Part shown: piece by piece, positions 26,200-34,833 of the stretch
How positions within the stretch are numbered: the stretch's first letter is position 1
Layout of the letters: each line of letters begins with the position of its first letter
Assembly (NCBI RefSeq): GCF_000719135.1
Contig: NZ_JOEK01000009.1
Location: 1-64,000, forward strand
Direction of reading: 5' to 3'
Source of the DNA: Streptomyces avicenniae
GTDB taxonomy: Bacteria > Actinomycetota > Actinomycetes > Streptomycetales > Streptomycetaceae
Length of the DNA: 64,000 nt
The notes under the pieces: model-generated
The model's input: only the letters and a program-made list of their open reading frames with translations
The model's database searches: none
What the model was told of the DNA's origin: nothing
Translations under genes and position numbers: made by a program

Positions 26200-28260
26200 T
26201 CACGGCCGGTCGGGCGAGCGGCGCAGCAGCCACACGAGGTAGGGCGCGCCGAGCACGGCCGTCATCATGCCCACCGGGATCTCGGTGGGGGCGAGCAGCC
26301 AGCGGCCCAGGGCGTCGGCGGACACCACGAGCACCGCCCCCAGCGCGGCGGCCAGCGGCACCGTCCTGCCGGTGGCGCCACCGGCGAGCCTGCGCGCCAG
26401 GTGCGGCGCGACGAGCCCGACGAAGCCGACGGCGCCCACGGCAGCCGCGGTGCCCGAGGCCAGCACGGCGGCGGCGCCGAGGACGAGCAGCCTCGCGCGG
26501 CCGAGGTGGAGTCCGAGCGCCTGGGGCGCCTCCTCGCCGAGCGCCAGCAGATCGACGGGCCGCGCCGCGAGCGTCAGCGCGACGGCGGCCAGCGCGGGCA
26601 GGATCAGCCAGCTGAGCGCGTCGTAGTCCCGGCCGTAGGTGCTCCCGGCCATCCACGTGAGGGCGGCCGAGATGTTCATCTGCGCGCTGACGACGAGGAC
26701 GTTGACCAGGCCCATGGTCGTCGCGGCGATGCCGAGGCCGACCAGGACGACGCGGGTCGGGTCGAGCCCGGCCGCCCCCGCCCGACGTCCGCCGGCCGCC
26801 AGCAGCAGCACGAGGCCGAGCGCCACCACCCCGCCGACCCCGGCGGCCAGCGGCAGCAGGAACGCGGGTGCGGAGGGGATCACGAGGATGACGAGCACGG
26901 CGCCCGCCGAGGAGCCCGCGGTGACGCCGATCAGTCCTGGTTCGGCGAGCGGGTTGCGCACCACCGCCTGCACCGCGACGCCCGCCACGGCCAGGCAGGC
27001 GCCCGCGAGGGCCGCGACCAGGATGCGGGGCAGGCGGTAGGAGACCACCGCCTCGGAGAGCTGGTCGCCCGTGCCGAGCAGCGAGGGCACGATCTGCCCC
27101 CAGCCGACCGTGACGTCACCGGCCCGCAGGGCGAGCACGGCGGCGAGGGCGAGCGTCAGCACCGCGCCGCCGAGGACGAGCGCGTACCCGTACGGGCGGC
27201 GTCGCCCCGAGACGGTGACGGCCGCGCCCGTCTCGGCGTCGCCCGTGGACACGCGGCGTGCCAGCGCGACGAAGACGGGGCCGCCGATCAGCGCCGTGAC
27301 GACGCCCACCGGCAGCTCCCCGTAACCGGCGGACGGGGGGAACACGATCTGGGCCGTCGCGTCGGCGCCCAGGACGATCACGGCCGCCAGCAGTCCCGAC
27401 ACCGGGACGAGGAGGGCGTGGCGGCGTGCGGCGAGCTTGCGCGCCATGACCGGCGCGATCAGGCCGACGAAGCCGATGGGCCCGGCGAGCGACACGGCGA
27501 GGGCCGCCAGCAGCACGGCCACCAGGAGGGCGGCGCCGCGCACCCGGGGCACGCTGACGCCCATGGCCTGCGCCGTCTCGTCCCCGAGGGAGAGCAGGTC
27601 GAGCGGCCGGACGAGCAGCGGGACGCCGAGGAGGACGACGGCGACCGTCACGCCGAGCACGGCGGGGCGTTCGAGTCCTGACTGCATCAGCGTCCCGTTG
27701 CCCCAGAAGAACAGCCCCTGCGTGGCGTGTTCGTCGAGGATCTGGAGGAACTCGGCGGCGGCCGTGCCCGCCATCGCGACGGTCGCGCCCGCCAGCAGCA
27801 TCCGTCCCGGGGTGAGCACGCCGCCGCTGCTGAGCAGCAGGACGACGCCCATCGCCAGGAGACCGCCGAGGAACGCCGCGCCGCCCGAGGGGACGGGGCC
27901 GAGGCTGACGCCGGTCCAGGCGACGAGCACCACGGCGAGGTAGGCGCCCGCGTTGACCCCGAGGGTGTCGGGCGCCGCGAGCGGGTTGCGGGTCGCCCCC
28001 TGGATGAGCGCGCCCGACACGCCGAGGGCGACGCCGACGACGAGGCCGGTGAGCGTCCTGGGCAGCCGGGAGCCGACGAGGACGTCCTGTATGTGCTGGT
28101 TCCCCTGCCCGGCGAGCTGGGACAGCACGTCGCCGAACCCGACGTCCGACGCGCCGAGGCTGAGGTGCAGCGCGGCGACCAGGCACAGCGCGAGCGGCAG
28201 GGCGCCGCCCGCGAGCCAGGCTCGCGGGCGGCGCGCGGCCGGTGGGGCCGCGACGGTCAT
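26200..28260 (-). CDS. fused FecCD-type ferric-siderophore permease (FhuB-like)
   Basis: 686 residues from ATG 28260, overlapping the binding-protein stop (ATGA). Two tandem FecCD units, each about ten helices: first with GVSGALIQGATRNPLAAPDTLG and AGPIGFVGLIAPVMAR, second with VAGVAVQAVVRNPLAEPGLIG and VGFVGLVAPHLARRL. Fusion of both permease halves is the E. coli FhuB arrangement; most actinomycete systems use two separate genes. It imports the ferric complex with the ATPase and lipoprotein encoded upstream. Confidence 0.95.
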   Translation of the reverse strand: MTVAAPPAARRPRAWLAGGALPLALCLVAALHLSLGASDVGFGDVLSQLAGQGNQHIQDVLVGSRLPRTLTGLVVGVALGVSGALIQGATRNPLAAPDTLGVNAGAYLAVVLVAWTGVSLGPVPSGGAAFLGGLLAMGVVLLLSSGGVLTPGRMLLAGATVAMAGTAAAEFLQILDEHATQGLFFWGNGTLMQSGLERPAVLGVTVAVVLLGVPLLVRPLDLLSLGDETAQAMGVSVPRVRGAALLVAVLLAALAVSLAGPIGFVGLIAPVMARKLAARRHALLVPVSGLLAAVIVLGADATAQIVFPPSAGYGELPVGVVTALIGGPVFVALARRVSTGDAETGAAVTVSGRRRPYGYALVLGGAVLTLALAAVLALRAGDVTVGWGQIVPSLLGTGDQLSEAVVSYRLPRILVAALAGACLAVAGVAVQAVVRNPLAEPGLIGVTAGSSAGAVLVILVIPSAPAFLLPLAAGVGGVVALGLVLLLAAGGRRAGAAGLDPTRVVLVGLGIAATTMGLVNVLVVSAQMNISAALTWMAGSTYGRDYDALSWLILPALAAVALTLAARPVDLLALGEEAPQALGLHLGRARLLVLGAAAVLASGTAAAVGAVGFVGLVAPHLARRLAGGATGRTVPLAAALGAVLVVSADALGRWLLAPTEIPVGMMTAVLGAPYLVWLLRRSPDRP

Positions 28261-29261
28261 CCGACGTCCAGCGCCGTCGCCGCCTCGTCCAGCAGCTGGA
28301 GGGCCGACAGCGGGCCGCCGAACAGCCACTGCCCGGGGTCGAGGGCGGTGACGCGGTCCTCCTGGACGAACTCCAGGCCCTCCCAGACCGGGTTGCCCGC
28401 GAACGCGCCGGTGAACGGGTCGTCCGCGCCGCTGGCCACGTAGAAGAACTCGGCCTCGGGCGCGACGTTGGTCAGGCCCTCGACGCCGACCGTGGTCATG
28501 CCCCACTCGTCGGCCTCGCCCTCCCAGCCGTTCTCCAGGCCCGCGAGGTTCAGCACCTGGGCGGAGAAGGCGTCGTCGGTGAGCATGCGGACGGAGGCGC
28601 TGCCGTCGAGCGTGAACCCCTGGCCGAGGGCGTAGGTCTGCCCCTCGGCGCCCGCCGCCGCGAGCCGTTCGCCGAGGTCGGCCGCGGCGGCGTCCATCCG
28701 GTCCAGGACCTCGACGGCGCGGTCCTGCGCCCCGACGGCCTCGGCGAGTTCGGTGAAGTTCGTCCGCATCGTCTCCATCTGCGGCTGGGGCGTGTAGGCG
28801 AAGGAGACGACGGGGGCGATGTCCTGCAACTGGTCGAAGCTCGCGGCGAGCCGGTCCTCGTCGCCCACGATGATGTCGGGTTCCAGGACGCGTATGCGCT
28901 CGATGCTGGGCTCGTTGCGCAGGCCCACGTCGGTGACGTCGCCGGGGAGTTCGGCGCCCTCGGCGGTGAGCCAGTCCCCGTAACCCGCGTTGTCGGCGTT
29001 GCCGACGGGGGTGATGCCGAGGGCGAGCAGTTCCTCGGTGTAGACCCATTCGAGCGACACGACGCGGACGGCCGGGTCGTCCAGGGTCACGTCGCCCCGC
29101 GCCGTGCTCACGACGATGCCGCCGCTGTCCTGGCCGCTTCCGGCGCCGTCGGCGCCGTCGCCGCCGCTCTCGCCCGCGGTGTCGGAGCCGCAGGCCGCGA
29201 GGGCGGCGAGGAGGGCACCGGTGGCGCCGGCTGTCGTCATGAACCGCAGTAATCCGCGCAA
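28257..29261 (-). CDS. ferric-siderophore-binding lipoprotein
   Basis: 334 residues. Lipobox LLAALAAC (Cys about 24), Gly/Asp/Ser linker, then a FhuD/FepB-type fold: RVVSLEWVYTEELLALGITPVG, LEPDIIVGDEDRLAASFDQL and C-terminal GQWLFGGPLSALQLLDEA. The start is TTG 29261 with AAGGA about ten bases upstream; the internal ATG 29240 has no ribosome site. With the TTG start the fourth codon is the rare leucine codon TTA (29250-29252), making translation depend on the bldA tRNA in Streptomyces. Confidence 0.92.
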   Translation of the reverse strand: MRGLLRFMTTAGATGALLAALAACGSDTAGESGGDGADGAGSGQDSGGIVVSTARGDVTLDDPAVRVVSLEWVYTEELLALGITPVGNADNAGYGDWLTAEGAELPGDVTDVGLRNEPSIERIRVLEPDIIVGDEDRLAASFDQLQDIAPVVSFAYTPQPQMETMRTNFTELAEAVGAQDRAVEVLDRMDAAAADLGERLAAAGAEGQTYALGQGFTLDGSASVRMLTDDAFSAQVLNLAGLENGWEGEADEWGMTTVGVEGLTNVAPEAEFFYVASGADDPFTGAFAGNPVWEGLEFVQEDRVTALDPGQWLFGGPLSALQLLDEAATALDVG

Positions 29262-29331
29262 GGGAGGTCGTTCCTTTCCAGGGTTGTCAGGTGGTCGCAG
29301 TCGCCCGGCGGGGTGTGCGCCGGGCAGCTGT

Positions 29332-30132
29332 TCAGTGCGTGCCGGAGCGGGACCGGCTGGGGAAGCAGGCCAGATAGCCCGTCCCCGGGTCGCGGACGAC
29401 GCTGACCTCGATGCCGAAGGCCGCGTCGATGACCTCGGGGGTCAGCACGTCCTCCGGGGCGCCGGTCGCGACGACGCGGCCGTGGGCGGTGACCAGGACC
29501 TCGTCGGCGTAGGCGGCGGCCTGGGTGAGGTCGTGGAGGACCACGCCGCAGGCGATGCCGTGCTCGGTGGCCAGCCGCTTGACGACGTCGAGGACCTCGA
29601 ACTGGTGCCGCAGGTCGAGGAAGGTGGTGGGCTCGTCGAGGAGCAGGACCCCGGCGCGCTGGGCCAGCACCGTGGCCAGCCAGGCGCGTTGGCGCTCCCC
29701 GCCGGACAGCTCGTCGAGCCGCCGGTCGGCCAGGGGCGCCGCGTCCGTGACGTCGAGGGCCCAGCCGACCGCCTCGGTGTCCTCCGCCGTGTGGCGGCCG
29801 AACACGCCGCGGTGGGCGTAGCGTCCGTGGCGGACGAGTTCGCGCACGGTGACCCCGGCGGGGGTCAGCGACGACTGCGGGAGGAAGGCGAGGCGCTGGG
29901 ACAGCACGCGGCGCGTCAGGGTCCCCGGCGCCACCCCGTCCACCGTCACCGTTCCCCCGATCGGCGGGAGAAGCCCGGCCACGGTGCGTAACAGGGTCGA
30001 TTTCCCGCAGCCGTTGGGGCCGACGAGCACGCTCACCGCTCCCGCGCGCAGCGTCAGATCGACGCCGCCGAGCACCGGACGTCCCGCGTGTCCGACATCG
30101 AGCTTCTCGGCCACCAGCCGCACGCCACCCAT
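29332..30132 (-). CDS. ferric-siderophore ABC transporter ATPase (FhuC-like)
   Basis: 266 residues from ATG 30132 with GGGGGAG upstream. Walker A GPNGCGKST, Q-loop region LAFLPQSSLTPAGVTVRELV, signature LSGGERQRAWLATVLAQ, Walker B VLLLDEPTTFLD and switch His in VLHDLTQAAAYADE. Typical FepC/FhuC length. First gene of the iron-uptake operon, directly behind the iron box at 30182. Confidence 0.95.
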   Translation of the reverse strand: MGGVRLVAEKLDVGHAGRPVLGGVDLTLRAGAVSVLVGPNGCGKSTLLRTVAGLLPPIGGTVTVDGVAPGTLTRRVLSQRLAFLPQSSLTPAGVTVRELVRHGRYAHRGVFGRHTAEDTEAVGWALDVTDAAPLADRRLDELSGGERQRAWLATVLAQRAGVLLLDEPTTFLDLRHQFEVLDVVKRLATEHGIACGVVLHDLTQAAAYADEVLVTAHGRVVATGAPEDVLTPEVIDAAFGIEVSVVRDPGTGYLACFPSRSRSGTH

Positions 30133-30181
30133 GACTCCCCCGGTCCCTTCCCTCGGCCGCACGGATGCGTCACTCTACAGC

Positions 30182-30200
30182 TTAGGTAAGGGAAACCTAA
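30182..30200. promoter_or_regulatory. iron box before the siderophore uptake genes
   Basis: TTAGGTAAGGGAAACCTAA has perfect outer arms (TTAGGT / ACCTAA) and matches the DmdR/IdeR consensus at about 16 of 19 positions. It lies 50 bp upstream of the ATPase start. Confidence 0.85.
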
Positions 30201-30358
30201 CTTCGCCTGGGTGAGGCGGCGTTGACGCGCCCCCTTTCCCGACTCGCGCGCCGGGCAAGGCATATGAGTGACCGTCACGAATCGGTCGGTAGGCCCGTGG
30301 CATCCCGTGCGCCGCGTGGTGGACGGCGTTCGGCGAGGTCTCGGCATAATGGCGCCCT

Positions 30359-31243
30359 GTGGATCTGGTCGCGGCATGCCGGGCGTTCGTCAGTGTGAGC
30401 GAGCGGGGGAGCTTCACCGTCGGCGCGGCGGCGGCCGGGATGGCGCAGTCCGTCGCGAGCCGCCGCGTCGCCGCGCTGGAGCGGCACCTCGGGGGGCGGC
30501 TGCTGGAGCGGTCAGCGCGCACGGCGGGCCTCACCCCGTTCGGCCGGGACATGCTGCCGCTGACCCGGCGTCTGGTCGAGCTGGCCGACCGCTTGGAACA
30601 GGAGGCGGAGACCGCCAGGGACCGGCCGCTGCGGCTCGCCGTCCCGCTCACGTGCTCACCCGCCGCGCTGGCCCGGCTCATCGCCGAGGCGCACCGAGCC
30701 GGGATCCCGCTCGACCCGCGCCCCGGCGCACCGGCGGAGCGCGCGGACCTCGTCGCGTCGGGCGAGGTGCACGGCGCGCTGCTGGCCGTGCCGCCGGGCG
30801 AGGCGGAGTGGCGCGTGCCGCTGGGGCTCGCCGTCGCCGACGACCCGGGCGGCGGGCCGCTCTGGCTGGACACGCTGCGCCCCGGCAGGGCCGACCGCGA
30901 GCGGCGGCCACGGCACGTGCGGGTGCAGCCCGAGGACGACGTGCTGCACGTGCGCGATCCCCTCGCCCGCCTGGGCGACGCCGTGGGGTTGCGTCCCGCG
31001 CAGGTCGCCGTGGCCCGTACCCAGGCGGCAGCGGCGGCGGACGTGCTCGGCCGGGGCGACGCGCTGCTGTGCTCCCCCGGGGAGGCGGCGGAGCTGCGCC
31101 TGCACTGGCGGGCCCTCGGTGAATCCCCTGGCCTCGCCCGGGGGTTCACGCTGGCGGCGGCCCAGGACGCGGACGACGACGCGGCCCGCGTCCGCCTGGC
31201 GTGCGCGCGGGCGCTCGCCCGCTGCCTGGGGGCGGCGGCGTGA
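30359..31243 (+). CDS. LysR-family regulator, BlaA-like
   Basis: 294 residues from GTG 30359. N-terminal LysR helix-turn-helix: CRAFVSVSERGSFTVGAAAAGMAQSVASRRVAALERHLGGRLLER. A compact effector domain follows. The stop overlaps the start of a penicillin-recognising protein gene (GTGA), and a beta-lactamase gene follows. This reproduces the gene set of the Streptomyces cacaoi blaA-blaB-blaL system, in which BlaA is the LysR activator of the beta-lactamase. The functional match is inferred from the shared gene set. Confidence 0.9.
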   Translation: MDLVAACRAFVSVSERGSFTVGAAAAGMAQSVASRRVAALERHLGGRLLERSARTAGLTPFGRDMLPLTRRLVELADRLEQEAETARDRPLRLAVPLTCSPAALARLIAEAHRAGIPLDPRPGAPAERADLVASGEVHGALLAVPPGEAEWRVPLGLAVADDPGGGPLWLDTLRPGRADRERRPRHVRVQPEDDVLHVRDPLARLGDAVGLRPAQVAVARTQAAAAADVLGRGDALLCSPGEAAELRLHWRALGESPGLARGFTLAAAQDADDDAARVRLACARALARCLGAAA

Positions 31244-32157
31244 GCGCCGGTCACGGACGGCTGCTGGCCGAGCTGCGCCGGGCCCTGGACGACGGCGGGC
31301 TGCGCGGCTCCTTCCTCGTGCGCGACCTGGAGACGGGCGACGAGCTGGGCATCGACCCCGACCGCGCGTTCCCCGTCGCGTCCCTCGTGAAGGTCCCGCT
31401 CGCCCTCGCGACGCTGGAGCGCATCCGCCGGGGCGAGCTGGACGGCGCGGCCGTGCTTGAGGTGCCGCCGGGGCGCATCACCACGCCGGGGCCCACCGGC
31501 GTGAGCCGGTTCCGCCACCCCGCCCGCATCGCCGTGGACGACCTGCTCTACCTCAGCACCTCCCTCAGCGACGGCATGGCCGCCGACGCCCTGTTCGGGC
31601 TGACGCCGCCGGACGAGGTCGCCGAGGTCCTGCGCGGGTACGGGCTGCGTGGCATCACGGTCCGGCACACGATGGCGGAGCTGACGGACACGCCGGTGGA
31701 GCGCTTCGACGCCGCGCAGGCACACCTCGCCCACGCGCTCGCGATCGACGCGGGGACGCCCGGCGGCGGCCATCGCGTGCCGCAGCTGGACATGGCACGC
31801 GCCAACACCGGTTCAGCCCGCGCGTTCGTTGACCTGCTCCAGGCGGTGTGGACGCGGCCGTCGCCCGTGCACGCCGACGTCGCGGCGCGGCTGCGCACGC
31901 TCATGGCGGACAACCTGCTGCGGCACCGGCTGGCACCCGACTTCGCCTCCGACGCCTCCACCTGGTCGTCCAAGACGGGCACGTTGCTCAACCTGCGTCA
32001 CGAGGTGGGGGTCGTCGAGCACGCGGACGGCCGGAGCTACGCGGTGGCCGCGCTGACGGAGTCGCGGGTGGCGGCGGGCAGCCAGCCGGGCGCCGACGCG
32101 CTCATGGGGCAGGTGGCCAGGCGGCTGCGTGACCGGCTGCGGGCGGCGACGGCCTGA
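31240..32157 (+). CDS. cytoplasmic penicillin-recognising protein, BlaB-like sensor
   Basis: 305 residues from GTG 31240, overlapping the LysR stop. It resembles class A beta-lactamases but has no signal peptide. The active-site motif is S48-L-V-K51 ([13 protein letters not shown]). The second motif is S-D-G ([10 protein letters not shown]) instead of S-D-N, and the third is K-T-G (SSKTGTLL). Asn loss in SDN and the cytoplasmic location suggest it binds rather than efficiently hydrolyses beta-lactams or cell-wall fragments. In S. cacaoi the equivalent BlaB is needed for beta-lactamase induction. Confidence 0.85.
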   Translation: MSAGHGRLLAELRRALDDGGLRGSFLVRDLETGDELGIDPDRAFPVASLVKVPLALATLERIRRGELDGAAVLEVPPGRITTPGPTGVSRFRHPARIAVDDLLYLSTSLSDGMAADALFGLTPPDEVAEVLRGYGLRGITVRHTMAELTDTPVERFDAAQAHLAHALAIDAGTPGGGHRVPQLDMARANTGSARAFVDLLQAVWTRPSPVHADVAARLRTLMADNLLRHRLAPDFASDASTWSSKTGTLLNLRHEVGVVEHADGRSYAVAALTESRVAAGSQPGADALMGQVARRLRDRLRAATA

Positions 32158-32171
32158 GCGCCCGGGGCCGT

Positions 32172-32188
32172 CATGCCGGATCGGCATG
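32172..32188. promoter_or_regulatory. LysR-type palindrome upstream of the beta-lactamase gene
   Basis: CATGCCG, GAT, CGGCATG is a perfect inverted repeat containing a T-N11-A LysR box (T32174, A32186). It lies 95 bp upstream of the beta-lactamase start, a plausible BlaA-type operator. It could alternatively be a weak terminator for the preceding gene. Confidence 0.55.
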
Positions 32189-32282
32189 GGGCGGCGCGCC
32201 CGCGTCTTGGACACGGAGGCCGGTGAGCTGGAGGGTGGTGCCGTGCCCGGGGCGTTCCCGGGAGTTCGGAGGTTCTCCATCC

Positions 32283-33218
32283 ATGACGACCATGCATCGC
32301 GCACGGCGTGCCACCGCCTGGGTGGCCGGGCTGCTCGTGCTCGTGACGCTGCAGGGGTGCGGGCGGGAGGAGGCGCCGTCGCCGCCCGGGGCTCCCGCGG
32401 CGTCGGCTGAGGCGTCCGCACCGTCCGCCGAGTCCACCGGACGGGCGTTCCGCGCGCTTGAGCAGGAGTTCGACGCGCGGCTCGGCGTGTACGCGCTCGA
32501 CACCGGCACGGGCCGCGAGGTCGCCCACGGGGCGGACGACCGGTTCGCGTACGCCTCGACGTTCAAGGCGCTCGCCGTGGGCGCCGTGCTGCGGGAGCGC
32601 GGCACGGAAGGGCTCGCCGAGGTGGTCACGTACACGGAGGCCGACCTCGTCGCCAACTCGCCGGTGACGGAGAACTTCGTGGACACCGGCATGAGCCTGC
32701 GTGAACTGTGCGCCGCCACCCTCTGGTACAGCGACAACACGGCGGCCAACCTCCTCCTCGACGCGCTCGGCGGGCCCGACGGTCTGGAGGCCGTGCTGCG
32801 CGAACTGGGCGACGACGTGACCGAGATGGACCGCTACGAGCCGGACCTCAGCGACGCCGTGCCGGGCGACATCCGTGACACCAGCACCCCGCGCGCGATG
32901 GCGGACGGCCTGCGCGCCTTCCTGCTCGGCGACACGCTGGAACGGGACGAACGCAGGCTGCTCAGGCGGTGGATGACGACCAACACCACCGGCGAGACGC
33001 TGGTCGCCGCCGGGGTCCCGGGCACCTGGGACGTGGCGGACAAGAGCGGCACCGCCGGGTACGGGGGGCGCAACGACATCGCCGTCCTGTGGCCCGACGA
33101 CGGCGGCGACCCGATCGTCCTCGCGGTCATGTCGAGCCGCGACCGGGAGGGCGCGGAGCGGGACGACGCGCTGATCGCCGAGGCGGCGGCCGTCGCCGTC
33201 GCGGGCCTGGGCCGCTGA
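32283..33218 (+). CDS. class A beta-lactamase
   Basis: 311 residues from ATG 32283. The signal peptide ends near LQGC, so it may be secreted as a lipoprotein (Cys26). Active-site motifs: S92-T-F-K95, S150-D-N152, E186-P-D-L-S190 and K-S-G in [11 protein letters not shown]. The omega-loop Asn usual after ExxL is Ser here. It hydrolyses beta-lactams outside the membrane. It is last gene of the LysR/BlaB-like module, with a LysR-type palindrome upstream. Confidence 0.95.
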   Translation: MTTMHRARRATAWVAGLLVLVTLQGCGREEAPSPPGAPAASAEASAPSAESTGRAFRALEQEFDARLGVYALDTGTGREVAHGADDRFAYASTFKALAVGAVLRERGTEGLAEVVTYTEADLVANSPVTENFVDTGMSLRELCAATLWYSDNTAANLLLDALGGPDGLEAVLRELGDDVTEMDRYEPDLSDAVPGDIRDTSTPRAMADGLRAFLLGDTLERDERRLLRRWMTTNTTGETLVAAGVPGTWDVADKSGTAGYGGRNDIAVLWPDDGGDPIVLAVMSSRDREGAERDDALIAEAAAVAVAGLGR

Positions 33219-33249
33219 CCGGCCCGGCCCACGGTGTGGGAGGCGGAGG

Positions 33250-34437
33250 TCAGGGGCCGAGCAGCGCGGGCAGATGCGTGGGGTCCAGGGCCTGCTCGAT
33301 CACCATGAACGCCGCCCCGAGCACGGCCGCCCGGTCGCCCGCGTGGGAGTGCACGATCCGCAACTCCTGGCTGGCGAGCGGCAGTGACCGCTGGTAGACC
33401 ACCTCGCGTACCCCGGCGATGAGATGCGCGCCCGCCTGGGACAGGCCGCCGCCGATCACGATCACCGAGGGGTTGAAGAAGCTGACGGCGGTGGCCAGCA
33501 CCTCCCCGATGGCGCGCCCCGCCTGCCGGACGAGCGCCACGGCGGGCATCGACCCGGCGCGGGCCAGCGCGGCGACGTCCGTGCTCGTGTCGGCGGGGAT
33601 GCCCGCCGCCGTCAGCCGGGCGGCGATCGCCGCGCCGCCCGCGACGGCCTCCAGACATCCGGTACTCCCGCAGCGGCAGACAGCCCCGATGCCGCTTTGC
33701 AGCCGCACATGCCCCATGTCACCCGCGACGCCCTGGGATCCGCGGTGCAGCTCGCCCCCGGCGATCAGGCCGCTGCCGATGCCGGTGGCCACCTTGACGA
33801 AGATCATGTCGGCGCGATCCGCCCAGTGGGTGCGGTGCTCGCCGAGCGCCATGATGTTGACGTCGTTGTCCACCAGGACGGCCGTGTCGAGCCGCTGCCG
33901 GACGAATCCCGGCACGTCGAAGCCGTCCCAGCCCGGCATGATCGGCGGGTTGGTGGGCCGCCCGGTGGCGTGCGCCACCGGGCCGGGGAGCCCGATCCCG
34001 GTGCCCAGCAGGTCCGAGGGGGTGCGCCCCGCGCGGGCCAGCAGCGCCGCGCCCTGTTCGCAGACGTGTTGCAGAACGGTCCGCGGCCCCTCGGTCACTT
34101 CGAGTGCACGGTAGTCCTCCGCCAGGACGGCGCCCAGCAGATCCGTGACGGCCGTACGGACATGCCGCGCGCCGACGTCAACTGCCAGTACCGCGCGGGC
34201 AGTCGGGTTGAAGACGAACATCGAGGGCGGTCTGCCGCCGGTGGAGCGGCCGTTGTCGGTGCGCCCGACGAGCCCCGACTCCAGCAGCACGTCCACGCGT
34301 TCGGCGACCGTGGAGCGGGCGAGCCCCGCCTCGGTGGCGAGTTCGGCCCGCGTCCTCGGCCGTCCGTCGCGCAGGAGGTGGAGCACGGCCGCGGTGCCCG
34401 CGGCGGGCCCGGCGGACACAGGTCCGGTCCGTCTCAT
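33250..34437 (-). CDS. ROK-family transcriptional repressor (NagC/XylR type)
   Basis: 395 residues from ATG 34437 with GGAGGAG upstream. N-terminal winged helix (TRAELATEAGLARSTVAERVDVLLESGLV), then the ROK fold: VLAVDVGARHVRTAVTDL, DNDVNIMALGEHR, GIGSGLIAGGELHRGSQGVAGDMGHVRL and the zinc motif CRCGSTGCLEAVAGG. It binds a sugar or sugar phosphate. It is divergent from the exported isomerase-like gene and its downstream secreted sugar enzyme, which are probable targets. Confidence 0.94.
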   Translation of the reverse strand: MRRTGPVSAGPAAGTAAVLHLLRDGRPRTRAELATEAGLARSTVAERVDVLLESGLVGRTDNGRSTGGRPPSMFVFNPTARAVLAVDVGARHVRTAVTDLLGAVLAEDYRALEVTEGPRTVLQHVCEQGAALLARAGRTPSDLLGTGIGLPGPVAHATGRPTNPPIMPGWDGFDVPGFVRQRLDTAVLVDNDVNIMALGEHRTHWADRADMIFVKVATGIGSGLIAGGELHRGSQGVAGDMGHVRLQSGIGAVCRCGSTGCLEAVAGGAAIAARLTAAGIPADTSTDVAALARAGSMPAVALVRQAGRAIGEVLATAVSFFNPSVIVIGGGLSQAGAHLIAGVREVVYQRSLPLASQELRIVHSHAGDRAAVLGAAFMVIEQALDPTHLPALLGP

Positions 34438-34833
34438 GAGGTCTCCTCCACCGCAATTCGCCAAAGCAGCCCGTTGCTTACGCTACAGCAGGGTCTTCTT
34501 TACGCGAATGGGCCGCGAGTTGCACCAGGTGAAGCGGGACTTTCTATTGACGGCCGGTAAAAGTGTTCCTACGTTGTCCGCCATGGCAGCGCGGTCGGTG
34601 CCCGGAACGGCCTGATCGCCACCGCGTGGACGTGGGCGACGTCCACCCGCCGTGCTGCCCGTCAGTGCCCCCGTCCCGTGCCCCACGACCCCACTGACCG
34701 CACCGGCACGCGCCACCACCGCACGCCGCTCCCCCCTCGACAGCCCCCGACGTCCGTCCAGTTCCCCGACGTCCATCCGAACCACCCCGTCGCGGCCGGT
34801 GCCGCACGAGGCAATGTCTTCACAGGAGCCGCC
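34438..34833. other. regulatory region between ROK repressor and exported sugar enzyme
   Basis: 396 bp without a normal gene. It holds the ROK ribosome site at its left end and two near-identical TTACGC elements (about 34477 and 34501) roughly two helical turns apart. It also holds a sigma-70-like promoter at 34547-34575 and a 10-codon frame starting at ATG 34583. Then comes a roughly 220-nt leader ending in AGGAG before 34834. Confidence 0.6.
34547..34575 (+). promoter_or_regulatory. sigma-70-like promoter for the sugar enzyme operon
   Basis: TTGACG at 34547-34552, a 17-bp spacer, and TACGTT at 34570-34575 form a strong vegetative-type promoter. The ATG at 34583 lies where transcription should begin, so a leaderless decapeptide (34583-34615) may head this mRNA. 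Confidence 0.7.

Noticed and set aside
33219..33249. Terminator between the beta-lactamase and ROK genes
   Set aside because: Only weak GC-rich pairing; no convincing stem.
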